Assembly: GCF_051903075.1 (NCBI RefSeq)
Contig: NZ_CP182422.1
Span: 5,518,001-5,582,000, forward strand
Direction of reading: 5' to 3'
DNA: 64,000 nucleotides
From: Embleya sp051903075
Lineage (GTDB): Bacteria; Actinomycetota; Actinomycetes; Streptomycetales; Streptomycetaceae
Shown piece after piece: positions 24,871-32,636 of the stretch (position 1 is the stretch's first letter; the number at the start of each line of letters is the position of its first letter). A program made the position numbers and the translations under genes. The notes beneath the pieces were generated by a model. It was not told where the DNA came from. It saw only the letters and a list, made by a program, of their open reading frames with translations, and did not search any database.

Positions 24871-25737
24871 ATGATGGTGCGAGCGCCCGAGCGGAACGAA
24901 CGCAGCAGTTTCCGGCGGTACACACGAGGATCGGCGGCCGCGTTGGCCGCGATCGTGGTCGCGGCGGTCCTGACGGGGGCCGCGCCCTCCGCGCCCGCCG
25001 GGCCCCCGCGCGGCGTGGTCGGCGGGTCGCCCGCCGACACCGCGACCTATCCGTGGGCGGTGGCCCTCTCCAGTCGTGCCGAGTACGGCTCCGCGCGATC
25101 GGGGCAGTTCTGCGGTGGCACGCTGATCGCACCCACGAAGGTGCTGACCGCCGCGCACTGCATGTTCGACCAGAACGGAAAACGCGACGATCGCCCGGAT
25201 CTCAAGGTGATCCAGGGCCGGACCGATCTGCGCACCACCGCGGGCCGCGAGGTCGCGGTCGGCTCGGTGTACGTGAACCCGGATTTCGACGCCGCCTGGA
25301 TCTCGGGCGACTGGGCGGTGCTGACCCTGGAGGAGCCGCTGAGCACCGGCAGTGCGTCGCTGGTCGGCGCGGACGAGGACGTGTACGCCGTCGACACCCC
25401 GTCGACGGTGGTCGGCTGGGGTGACACCACGGGACGGGGCGACTACTCCCCGACGCTGCGGCAGGTCACCGTGCCGGTGGTGTCCGATGCCACGTGCGGT
25501 ACCGCGTATCCGGGTGGGCGGTACGGCACCTACGACGCCGCGTCGATGGTGTGCGCGGGGGAGAAGCGGGGCGGCAAGGACGCGTGCAGCGCGGACAGCG
25601 GCGGACCGCTGCTGATCGGCGGCCGAGTCGCCGGGATCGTGTCCTGGGGCGACGGATGTGCACTGGCGGGCAAGCCGGGCGTGTACACCCGGGTCGCCGC
25701 GTTCGTCCGGGACATCCGGGATGCCGCCGGATTGTGA
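24871..25737 (+). CDS. Secreted trypsin-like serine protease (S1 family)
   Basis: The 288-aa preproprotein has an Arg-rich N terminus, a hydrophobic signal core (about 20-37) and an Ala/Pro-rich cleavage region. The mature enzyme probably begins at VVGGSPAD (residue 49), near the usual IVGG start. The catalytic triad is present: His96 in LTAAHC, Asp147 in SGDWAVL and Ser243 in ADSGGP (usual GDSGGP). Cys residues of the chymotrypsin fold are visible. Such extracellular proteases degrade environmental protein or mycelial proteins during development. ATG 24871 follows GAGAGG by 6 nt; ATG 24874 is also possible. Confidence 0.92.
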   Translation: MMVRAPERNERSSFRRYTRGSAAALAAIVVAAVLTGAAPSAPAGPPRGVVGGSPADTATYPWAVALSSRAEYGSARSGQFCGGTLIAPTKVLTAAHCMFDQNGKRDDRPDLKVIQGRTDLRTTAGREVAVGSVYVNPDFDAAWISGDWAVLTLEEPLSTGSASLVGADEDVYAVDTPSTVVGWGDTTGRGDYSPTLRQVTVPVVSDATCGTAYPGGRYGTYDAASMVCAGEKRGGKDACSADSGGPLLIGGRVAGIVSWGDGCALAGKPGVYTRVAAFVRDIRDAAGL

Positions 25738-25801
25738 GGGATATCACGCACGTTTCGGACCCCGACCACCTGCCCTGAGGCGGGCGGGTGCGCGGGACAG
25801 A

Positions 25802-25837
25802 CGCCGATGGCGGCCACCTCGGTGGCCGCCATCGGCG
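25802..25837. terminator. Bidirectional hairpin between convergent genes
   Basis: A 17-bp perfect inverted repeat (CGCCGATGGCGGCCACC and its complement) with a 2-nt nominal loop lies between the protease gene and the reverse-strand DUF7455 gene, so it can serve both. Confidence 0.75.
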
Positions 25838-25878
25838 CGATGTCTGCTCGTCGGGATCTCAGAGGGTCGGCTGTTTGG

Positions 25879-26109
25879 TCAGTTGTCGTCGTCCGGTGCG
25901 GTAACGGGGACCGCCGTGAGGCGGTCGGTCTCGTCCTGTATCTCCACGGCCACCTTCCGAAGTTCCGGCTCGAACTTGCGGGCGTGGTGCGCACAGAACA
26001 GCAGTTCGCCGCCGCTGGAAAGGACAACCCGAAGGTATGCCTGGGCGCCGCACCGATCACAACGGTCGGCGGCCGTCAACGGACTGGCGGGTGTCAGAAC
26101 CGAATTCAC
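25879..26109 (-). CDS. DUF7455 small zinc-ribbon-like protein
   Basis: The 76-aa protein has CDRCGAQAYLRV near residue 17 and CAHHARKFEP near residue 39, a CxxC...CxxH arrangement that suggests a single zinc knuckle. The rest is Pro/Ala- and Asp-rich. Members are conserved in actinobacteria next to the second topoisomerase subunit gene; the function is unknown. GTG 26109 has AGAGG about 5 nt upstream. It is transcribed divergently from parE. Confidence 0.8.
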   Translation of the reverse strand: MNSVLTPASPLTAADRCDRCGAQAYLRVVLSSGGELLFCAHHARKFEPELRKVAVEIQDETDRLTAVPVTAPDDDN

Positions 26110-26495
26110 GTCGCCTCTTCTCTACTCGACGAAGCCTTCATCGATGTCCAACATCAAATCAGCCTCGAACGTTCCCGGGGTGATCGTGTCATGTTCAACA
26201 GCTTCTCGGCACACCCCTTTTGCAACTCGTTCCTTGTGCATAGGACGTGCCCTGTGCGCGTACGGTTCATGCCGGCCACCCGATCGGGTGGTCGAAGATG
26301 TGTTCGGATGCCGGCTAGTATGCGGCGGCGAGCCGTCGTCGGGGTGTCTTCCGGCCCCGGTAGCCTTGCTCTCCGGCGCGACGAGGGTGATCACCGGGCC
26401 CACTTCGGTGGGTTCGACACACCGCGAACGCGCCGTACGGATCGACGCGTACGCGGCGATCCGACTACTCGACTACATGCGAGGAGTTGCACCGC
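26110..26495. other. Divergent promoter region between DUF7455 gene and parE
   Basis: This 386-bp stretch has lower GC than the genes around it. TAGTAT at about 26317 could be a parE -10 box, which would leave a leader of about 170 nt. A short reverse-strand frame (26122-26241, 39 codons) ends in Glu/Asp/Leu-rich residues 12 nt before the DUF7455 start; it may be a leader peptide or chance. GAGGAG at 26481-26486 is the parE ribosome binding site. Confidence 0.4.
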
Positions 26496-28616
26496 GTGAC
26501 CGCCCAGACGACCGCGCAGTCCACCGCGCTCCTGGCGGGCGAGCCCGACCACTCGAACTACACCGCACGGCACCTCCTCGTCCTCGAGGGTCTGGACGCG
26601 GTCCGCAAGCGCCCCGGCATGTACATCGGCTCCACCGACAGTCGGGGCCTGATGCACTGTCTGTGGGAGATCATCGACAACTCGGTCGACGAGGCCCTCG
26701 GGGGCTTCGGCGACCGGATCGAGGTGCTCCTGCACGCGGACGGCTCGGTGGAGGTTCGGGACAACGGTCGCGGTATTCCCGTCGACGTGGAGCCCAAGAC
26801 CGGCCTGTCCGGTGTCGAGGTCGTCATGACCAAGCTGCACGCCGGTGGCAAGTTCGGCGGCGGTTCCTACGCCGCGTCCGGCGGCCTGCACGGCGTCGGC
26901 GCGTCGGTGGTCAACGCCCTGTCCGCCCGACTCGACATCGAGGTGGACCGCGGCGGACACACCCACGCCATCTCGTTCCGCCGCGGCGTGCCCGGCGAGT
27001 TCGCCGACCTCGGCGCCGACGCTCCGTTCAGCAGTGGTAACGGACTGCGCCGAATCAAGAAGATCGCCAAGGCCAAGAGCGGGACCCGGACCCGCTATTG
27101 GGCGGACCGGCAGATCTTCCTCAAGGACGCCGCCCTCGACCTCGAACTGCTCCACGCGCGGGCCCGCCAGACCGCGTTCCTGGTGCCCGGACTGACCCTC
27201 GTTGTTCGCGACGAGCGTAATGGGGCGAATCAGGGCGAAGTAGACGAACAGGTCTTTCACTACTCCGGCGGGATCAGCGAGTTCTGCGAATACCTCGCTC
27301 CCGACCGCGCGCTCTGCGACGTGTTGCGCTTCACCGGCTCCGGCACGTTCAAGGAAACCGTGCCCGTGCTCGACGAGCAGGGACACATGGTGCCCACCGA
27401 GGTCCAGCGCGAGCTGGGCGTCGACGTGGCGCTGCGCTGGGGCACCGGCTACGACTCGACGCTGCGCTCGTTCGTGAACATCATCGCCACCCCCAAGGGC
27501 GGCACCCACGTCGCCGGGTTCGACCAGGCGCTGCGGCGCACGGTCAACGACGCGCTGCGCTCGACCAAGCTGCTGCGCGTGGCCGAGGACGACATCACCA
27601 AGGACGACGCCACCGAGGGGCTGACCGCCGTGGTCACCGTCCGGTTGGCCGAGCCGCAGTTCGAGGGGCAGACCAAGGAGGTGCTGGGCACCTCGGCCGC
27701 CGCGCGGATCGTGCAGAACGTGGTGTCCAAGGAACTCAAGGCGTTCCTGACCTCCACCGGGCGCGACCACAAGGCGCAGGCGCGCGCCGTCCTGGAGAAG
27801 GTCGTCTCGGCGGCCCGCACCCGGATCGCCGCGCGGCAGCACAAGGAGGCCCAGCGTCGCAAGACGGCCCTGGAGACCTCGGCGCTGCCCGCCAAGCTGG
27901 CCGACTGCCGCAGCGACGACGTCGACCGCAGCGAGTTGTTCATCGTCGAGGGCGACTCCGCGCTCGGCACCGCCAAGCTCGCCCGCAACTCGGAGTTCCA
28001 GGCCCTGCTGCCGATTCGGGGCAAGATCCTGAACGTGCAGAAGGCGTCCGTTTCGGACATGCTCAAGAACGCCGAGTGCGCCGCGATCATCCAGGTGATA
28101 GGGGCCGGCTCGGGGCGCACCTTCGACATCGACCAGGCCCGCTACGGCAAGATCATCTTCATGGCCGACGCCGACGTCGACGGCTCGCACATCCGCTGCC
28201 TGCTGCTGACCCTCTTCCAGCGCTACATGCGCCCGATGGTCGAGGCCGGCCGGGTGTTCGCCGCGGTCCCGCCGCTGCACCGGATCGAGTTGTCCCGGCC
28301 GAAGAAGGGCCAGGACAAGTACGTCTACACCTACTCCGACGGCGAACTCCGGCGCACGCTGCTCGAATTCGAGCGCAAGGGCGTGGCCTGGAAGGACCCG
28401 GTCCAGCGCTACAAGGGCCTGGGCGAGATGGATGCCGATCAGCTCGCGGAGACCACGGTCGACCCCCGACACCGCACCCTGCGCCGGATCAACCTCGGCG
28501 ATCTGGAGGCGGCGGAGCGGGTGTTCGACCTGCTGATGGGCAACGAGGTCGCGCCGCGCAAGGAGTTCATCACCAACTCCGCGTCGCTGCTCGACCGGTC
28601 GCGCATCGACGCCTGA
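26496..28616 (+). CDS. parE: DNA topoisomerase IV subunit B / GyrB-like ATPase subunit
   Basis: This ATPase subunit pairs with ParC to decatenate and relax DNA. The GHKL ATPase motifs are present (NSVDEA with the metal-binding Asn-Asp context, DNGRGIPV, GGLHGVGASVVN), and the TOPRIM domain carries EGDSA and DADVDGSH. The product is 706 aa with no extra C-terminal insertion. Actinomycetes carry true GyrB near oriC, so this hrdB-linked copy is the second type II enzyme. GTG 26496 is chosen with GAGGAG 9 nt upstream. A strong terminator follows. The partner gene parC is on the opposite strand at 32637-35105. Confidence 0.93.
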   Translation: MTAQTTAQSTALLAGEPDHSNYTARHLLVLEGLDAVRKRPGMYIGSTDSRGLMHCLWEIIDNSVDEALGGFGDRIEVLLHADGSVEVRDNGRGIPVDVEPKTGLSGVEVVMTKLHAGGKFGGGSYAASGGLHGVGASVVNALSARLDIEVDRGGHTHAISFRRGVPGEFADLGADAPFSSGNGLRRIKKIAKAKSGTRTRYWADRQIFLKDAALDLELLHARARQTAFLVPGLTLVVRDERNGANQGEVDEQVFHYSGGISEFCEYLAPDRALCDVLRFTGSGTFKETVPVLDEQGHMVPTEVQRELGVDVALRWGTGYDSTLRSFVNIIATPKGGTHVAGFDQALRRTVNDALRSTKLLRVAEDDITKDDATEGLTAVVTVRLAEPQFEGQTKEVLGTSAAARIVQNVVSKELKAFLTSTGRDHKAQARAVLEKVVSAARTRIAARQHKEAQRRKTALETSALPAKLADCRSDDVDRSELFIVEGDSALGTAKLARNSEFQALLPIRGKILNVQKASVSDMLKNAECAAIIQVIGAGSGRTFDIDQARYGKIIFMADADVDGSHIRCLLLTLFQRYMRPMVEAGRVFAAVPPLHRIELSRPKKGQDKYVYTYSDGELRRTLLEFERKGVAWKDPVQRYKGLGEMDADQLAETTVDPRHRTLRRINLGDLEAAERVFDLLMGNEVAPRKEFITNSASLLDRSRIDA

Positions 28617-28669
28617 ATCGAGGTCCCTCGCACCGGGGATCCCGGTTCGAGGACTCCCGTCGCACACAC

Positions 28670-28710
28670 GCCGGGCCCGGTGGGATTCGTCCCATCGGGC
28701 CCGGCTTTTT
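28670..28710 (+). terminator. parE terminator with T-tract
   Basis: GCCGGGCCCG / CGGGCCCGGC stem with an inner GGGA-TTCG-TCCC hairpin, followed by TTTTT (28706-28710): a classical rho-independent structure. Confidence 0.9.
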
Positions 28711-29023
28711 CATGATCGGGACATCCTGACCAAACACTCCGTATATCTGCGATAGAAGGACCAATGTCACTCATTGGCGTGTGACCGACCGGTCTCCCGT
28801 ATCGGCGGAGCTCGACCCCTCGTTGGCCAGACGATTCCACGACGCATGGCGGCGCCAGGAGCGCGGCCGTGCCGGTGGTTCATCCGTACAGGTGAATCGC
28901 GCAGAACCTGGCCGTGCGGCCCGCGCCCGCTGACCATGCTGAACACCAGTCCCATCGAACGCCTGTGTCGGCGCTCGGACCGGGAGGCATCGCGCGGTTC
29001 GGCGATCGACGAGGAGAGCTACG
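28711..29023. other. Upstream region of the DUF485-actP operon
   Basis: This gap holds an inverted repeat CCAATG-TCACT-CATTGG (28761-28777), which looks like an operator. It follows an AT-richer patch (CCGTATATCTGCGATAGAA, about 28739-28757) that may contain the promoter. GAGGAG at 29011 precedes the first gene. No gene is credible here. Confidence 0.45.
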
Positions 29024-29404
29024 GTGACGACCAGTTCGTACCGACCCACACCCACCCTGGGTGTGCCGTTCGGCGACCCGGAGCCGGATCCGGCGGCGGA
29101 GATCTACCTGCGCGTGCAGGCGAGCCCCGAGTTCCAGGAGATTCGGCGCCGCTACCGCGACTTCGTCTTCCCGATGTCGCTGGCCTTCCTCGCGTGGTAC
29201 CTGCTCTACGTGTTCGCGTCCACGTTCGCGCGGCACTTCATGGCGCACCGGCTCCTGGGCACGTTCAACGTCGCGCTGGCGTTCGGGCTGCTCCAGTTCG
29301 CGAGCACCTTCGCGATCACGTGGGCGTACGCGCGCAACGCCCGGGCCAAGCGCGACCGCGCGGCGCTGAACCTGCGCTGGGAGACCCAGGAGATGTTCCG
29401 ATGA
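29024..29404 (+). CDS. DUF485 membrane protein
   Basis: The 126-aa protein matches DUF485 (YjcH-like), with two transmembrane helices (about 52-72 and 86-106). FQEIRRRYRDFVFPM precedes the first, and a basic C-terminal tail contains ARAKRDRAALNL. In many bacteria this family sits immediately before actP and is presumed an accessory of the acetate carrier. The start is GTG 29024, 7 nt after GAGGAG. Its TGA overlaps the actP ATG (ATGA), so the two are co-translated. Confidence 0.88.
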   Translation: MTTSSYRPTPTLGVPFGDPEPDPAAEIYLRVQASPEFQEIRRRYRDFVFPMSLAFLAWYLLYVFASTFARHFMAHRLLGTFNVALAFGLLQFASTFAITWAYARNARAKRDRAALNLRWETQEMFR

Positions 29405-31014
29405 CCGGCCCGCACCTGGCGGCCGCCGCCGGCCATCGCGGCCTGACCGGCCTGCTGTTCGTGGTCTTCGTGCTGATCACCCTCGGCATCACCGTGTGGG
29501 CCAGTCGCAACAACCGCACGGCCAACGACTTCTACGCCGGCGGGCGGGAGTTCTCCGCCGCGCAGAACGGGCTCGCGATCGCGGGCGACTACATGTCGGC
29601 GGCGTCCTTCCTGGGCATCGCCGGGCTGATCGCGCTGTTCGGCTACGACGGCTTCCTGTACTCGATCGGCTTCCTGGTCGCGTGGCTGGTCGTGCTCATG
29701 CTCGTGGCCGAACTCGTGCGCAACTGCGGCCGGTTCACCATGGCCGACGTGGTGGCGTTCCGGATGAGCCGCAGGCCGGTGCGCACCGCCGCCGGCGCCG
29801 CGACGATCGTGGTCTCGATCTTCTACCTGATCGCCCAGATGGTCGGCGCGGGCACGCTGGTGGCGCTGCTGCTCGGCGACAGCGGCGGCTCGGCGCAGAC
29901 CTGGACGATCGTCGGGGTCGGCGCGCTGATGGTGGTCTACGTGACCTTCGGCGGGATGAAGGGCACCACCTGGATCCAGATCGTCAAGGCGGTGTTGCTG
30001 CTCGGCGGCGCGATCCTGATGACCCTGCTGGTCCTGTGGCGATTCCACTTCGATCTCGACGCGTTGCTGCACACCGCCGCGCACACCAGCGGCCACGGGC
30101 AGCAGTTCCTCGAACCGGGCCTGAAGTACGGGAAGAACCTGACCAGCCGACTGGACTTCATCAGCCTGGCCATCGCCCTGGTGCTCGGCACCGCGGGGCT
30201 GCCGCACATCCTGGTGCGGTTCTACACCGTGCCCACCGCGCGGGCCGCGCGGCACTCGGTGATGTGGGCGATCGGGCTGATCGGCACGTTCTACCTGCTC
30301 ACCATCGTGCTCGGGTTCGGCGCGGCGGCGGTGCTCGGGTCGGACAAGATCCGCAAGTCGAACGCGGCGGGCAACACCGCGCTGCCGCTGCTCGCGGAGG
30401 AACTGGGCGGCGGGCCGGACACGTTCGGCGGTGTGGTGCTGCTCGCGGTGATCGCGGCGGTGGCGTTCGCGACCATCCTGGCGGTGGTGGCCGGGCTGAC
30501 CCTGGCCTCTTCGGCGTCGTTCGCGCACGACCTGTACACGAACGTGATCCGCAAGGAGGCGACCGAGGAGAAGAGCGAACTGCGGGCGGCGCGGTTGTCC
30601 GCGATCGTGATCGGCGGGATCGCGATCGGGCTGAGCCTGTCCGCGCAGAAGCTCAACGTCGCCTTCCTGGTCGCGCTCGCCTTCGCGGTGGCCGCCTCGG
30701 CGAATCTGCCCACGCTGCTCTACACGCTGTTCTGGCGGCGGTTCAACACCAACGGCACGGTGTGGGCGATCTACGGCGGGCTCGGCTCGGCGCTTGTGCT
30801 CGTGCTGTTCTCGCCGGTGGTCTCCGGGGGCAAGACGCCGCTGGTGACCGGTGTCGACTTCCACTGGTTCCCGCTGGAGAACCCGGGGATCGTGTCCATC
30901 CCGATCGGCTTCCTGTGCGGCTGGATCGGCACGTTGCGCTCGGACGAGGAGGCGGACGCGGCGAAGTACGCCGAGATGGAGGTGCGTTCGCTGACCGGGG
31001 CGGGCGCCTACTGA
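29401..31014 (+). CDS. actP: Acetate/monocarboxylate-sodium symporter
   Basis: The 537-aa protein belongs to the SSS sodium:solute symporter family, closest in layout to ActP. It has about 13 transmembrane segments. Family segments include NDFYAGGREFSAAQNGLAIAGDYMSAASFLGIAG near the N terminus, YVTFGGMKGTTWIQ, RFYTVPTARAARHSV and the late FWRRFNTNG. ActP imports acetate, glycolate or similar short monocarboxylates. The start overlaps the stop of the DUF485 gene. The 3' end overlaps the convergent 31008-31937 gene by 7 bp. Confidence 0.9.
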   Translation: MTGPHLAAAAGHRGLTGLLFVVFVLITLGITVWASRNNRTANDFYAGGREFSAAQNGLAIAGDYMSAASFLGIAGLIALFGYDGFLYSIGFLVAWLVVLMLVAELVRNCGRFTMADVVAFRMSRRPVRTAAGAATIVVSIFYLIAQMVGAGTLVALLLGDSGGSAQTWTIVGVGALMVVYVTFGGMKGTTWIQIVKAVLLLGGAILMTLLVLWRFHFDLDALLHTAAHTSGHGQQFLEPGLKYGKNLTSRLDFISLAIALVLGTAGLPHILVRFYTVPTARAARHSVMWAIGLIGTFYLLTIVLGFGAAAVLGSDKIRKSNAAGNTALPLLAEELGGGPDTFGGVVLLAVIAAVAFATILAVVAGLTLASSASFAHDLYTNVIRKEATEEKSELRAARLSAIVIGGIAIGLSLSAQKLNVAFLVALAFAVAASANLPTLLYTLFWRRFNTNGTVWAIYGGLGSALVLVLFSPVVSGGKTPLVTGVDFHWFPLENPGIVSIPIGFLCGWIGTLRSDEEADAAKYAEMEVRSLTGAGAY

Positions 31015-31937
31015 CGCGAGGTCGCCGCCACCCTGGCCCGCATGCTGATCGGGAGGCCGCCGCCCTTGCCGCAGCTCTCCGGCCGGGCCGGGGCCTCCTC
31101 GCGCGGGTTCACGACCACGGTCCAGCGGCGCCCGTCGACGTGGTGGACGAGTACGGTCCACCCGCCGTCGTCCTCGGCCCGCTCGTCGTGCACCGACAGG
31201 GCGTCGGCCCGGCGCTCGCCGCACTCCTCCCGGACCGCGAGTTCGGCGGCCTGGCCGGCGCGGGACCAGGTGGCCCGGCCCCGGCAGTGCTCCGGTGCGA
31301 TCTCGCCGCGGCGTGCGGCGGTGAGCACGGCGCCGGCCGCGACGGGGTCCAGGCGGCCGTACAGGTAGCCCTGGGGCAGCGCCACGGCGGTCGGGGCGAA
31401 TCGGTGCCCGCCCAGGTGGGTGGCCTCCCACGTGGCCTCCGGGAAGCTCGTGGCGAGGGCGGCGGCCAGCGGGCGGCCCTCGACCGCGCAGCAGCGGTCG
31501 CGCTTGCCGTTCGTGCAGATCAGCATCAACGGCTCGGCGACCGGTTCGCCCACCGAGGGCTCGACCGGTCCGGCGAGCGCGGCGAAATCGTGGGCGAGCA
31601 GCTCGGTGACGTCGCTCACGAGCAGGCGGCGCAGCCAGGTCGCGCCCGGCTCGGTCCAGGCCAGGAAGACCGTGCGCGGCGCGTCGGGCTCGGCCGGTTC
31701 CGCCTCGGCCCGCGCGCCCGTCTCGTCGGGCCTGCGGATCAGCGTCGCGCGAAAGCCCGCCCGTGCCGCGCGCGCCTCCAGTTCGCGACCCACGCCGTCG
31801 GCCAGACCCCGGCTGTCCACCAGCGCCTTCGCCGCCCACGGCCCGGGATGCTCGATCAGCAGCCATCCGCGCGTGGTGGGGGCGGTGCCGGCCATCGGCT
31901 CGGCCAGTTCGTGCGAGAGAAAGACGCAGGTTTCCAC
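31008..31937 (-). CDS. Sucrase/ferredoxin-like family protein
   Basis: The 309-aa product matches the Suc_Fer-like family. The N-terminal part has CVFLSHELAEPMAGTAPTTRGWLLIEHPGPW, and the C-terminal thioredoxin-like ferredoxin part has the CTNGKRDRCCA motif and GGHRFAP. Such domains can bind a [2Fe-2S] cluster; despite the family name, sucrase activity is doubtful. GTG 31937 is chosen because TACCGT lies 8 nt upstream (leaderless) and the protein then begins exactly at the conserved Cys block. Confidence 0.82.
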   Translation of the reverse strand: METCVFLSHELAEPMAGTAPTTRGWLLIEHPGPWAAKALVDSRGLADGVGRELEARAARAGFRATLIRRPDETGARAEAEPAEPDAPRTVFLAWTEPGATWLRRLLVSDVTELLAHDFAALAGPVEPSVGEPVAEPLMLICTNGKRDRCCAVEGRPLAAALATSFPEATWEATHLGGHRFAPTAVALPQGYLYGRLDPVAAGAVLTAARRGEIAPEHCRGRATWSRAGQAAELAVREECGERRADALSVHDERAEDDGGWTVLVHHVDGRRWTVVVNPREEAPARPESCGKGGGLPISMRARVAATSRQ

Positions 31938-31945
31938 GACCGTGC

Positions 31946-31951
31946 ACGGTA
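31946..31951 (-). promoter_or_regulatory. -10-like hexamer of the sucrase/ferredoxin-like gene
   Basis: TACCGT on the reverse strand, 8 nt before GTG 31937. Confidence 0.4.
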
Positions 31952-32051
31952 CAGCCGCAGCGGAGGCGGGCACCGGATCGGCCCCGCCCCGAGCGCCCCG
32001 ATCGGGTGATCCCGGTACGGTTGTTGCACACGGTAACGATGGGAGGCGGCC

Positions 32052-32525
32052 ATGCCCCAGGGACGGACCGACGGGAGCCCGGCGATAGCCGGCTTCACGT
32101 TGGACGACGCGGTGGCGCTCGCCAGGGCCGCGCACGACGGTCAGTTGGACAAGGGTGGTCACCCGTACATCACGCACCCGCTGCGGGTGATGCAGCACGT
32201 CGAGGGGACCTACACGCGGATGGCGGCGGTCCTGCACGATGTGATCGAGGACACGCCGGTGGGTGCGGACGACCTGCGCGCCGCCGGTGTGCCGGAGCAG
32301 GTGGTGGCCGCGGTGATCGCACTGTCCAAGCTGCCCGGCGAGCCGCTGGAGCGCAGCATGGCCCGCGCGGCGGCGGACCCGATCGCGTTGGTGGTCAAGC
32401 GGGCGGACATCGCGGACAACCGGTCCGAGGCCCGCCTGGGTCAGCTCGATCCGGCGACGCAGGTGAGACTGCGCAAGAAGTACACGCGCTCGATCGAACT
32501 GCTGGAGAAGTTCGCGGCGCGCTGA
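32052..32525 (+). CDS. HD domain hydrolase, RelA/SpoT hydrolase-like (MESH1-like)
   Basis: The 157-aa protein is a stand-alone HD domain: GHPYITHPLRVMQHV, then AAVLHDVIEDT (HD...ED metal ligands), and VKRADIADN near residue 115. This is the layout of the ppGpp hydrolase half of RelA/SpoT and of MESH1 proteins, but no synthetase domain is present. The substrate may be (p)ppGpp or another nucleotide. ATG 32052 follows GGGAGG. It is divergent from the 31937 gene with a 114-bp shared promoter region, and converges with parC across a strong hairpin. Confidence 0.85.
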   Translation: MPQGRTDGSPAIAGFTLDDAVALARAAHDGQLDKGGHPYITHPLRVMQHVEGTYTRMAAVLHDVIEDTPVGADDLRAAGVPEQVVAAVIALSKLPGEPLERSMARAAADPIALVVKRADIADNRSEARLGQLDPATQVRLRKKYTRSIELLEKFAAR

Positions 32526-32567
32526 GCGGGCGTCCCGGCCGTGGTCGGGACGCCCCGGGACGGGAGA

Positions 32568-32598
32568 GGCCCCCGCGGCGAGGGACGCCGCGGGGGCC
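32568..32598. terminator. Bidirectional terminator between HD gene and parC
   Basis: Perfect 13-bp stem GGCCCCCGCGGCG with a 5-nt loop, between two convergent genes. Confidence 0.75.
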
Positions 32599-32636
32599 CG
32601 TTTCGTGGGAGCCGGCCCGTGGGGCGGGCTCCTCGG

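Noticed and set aside
26122..26403. 93-codon reverse frame in the parE upstream region
   Set aside because: Composition is irregular, no ribosome binding site precedes its start; only the 3' part is kept as a weak candidate.
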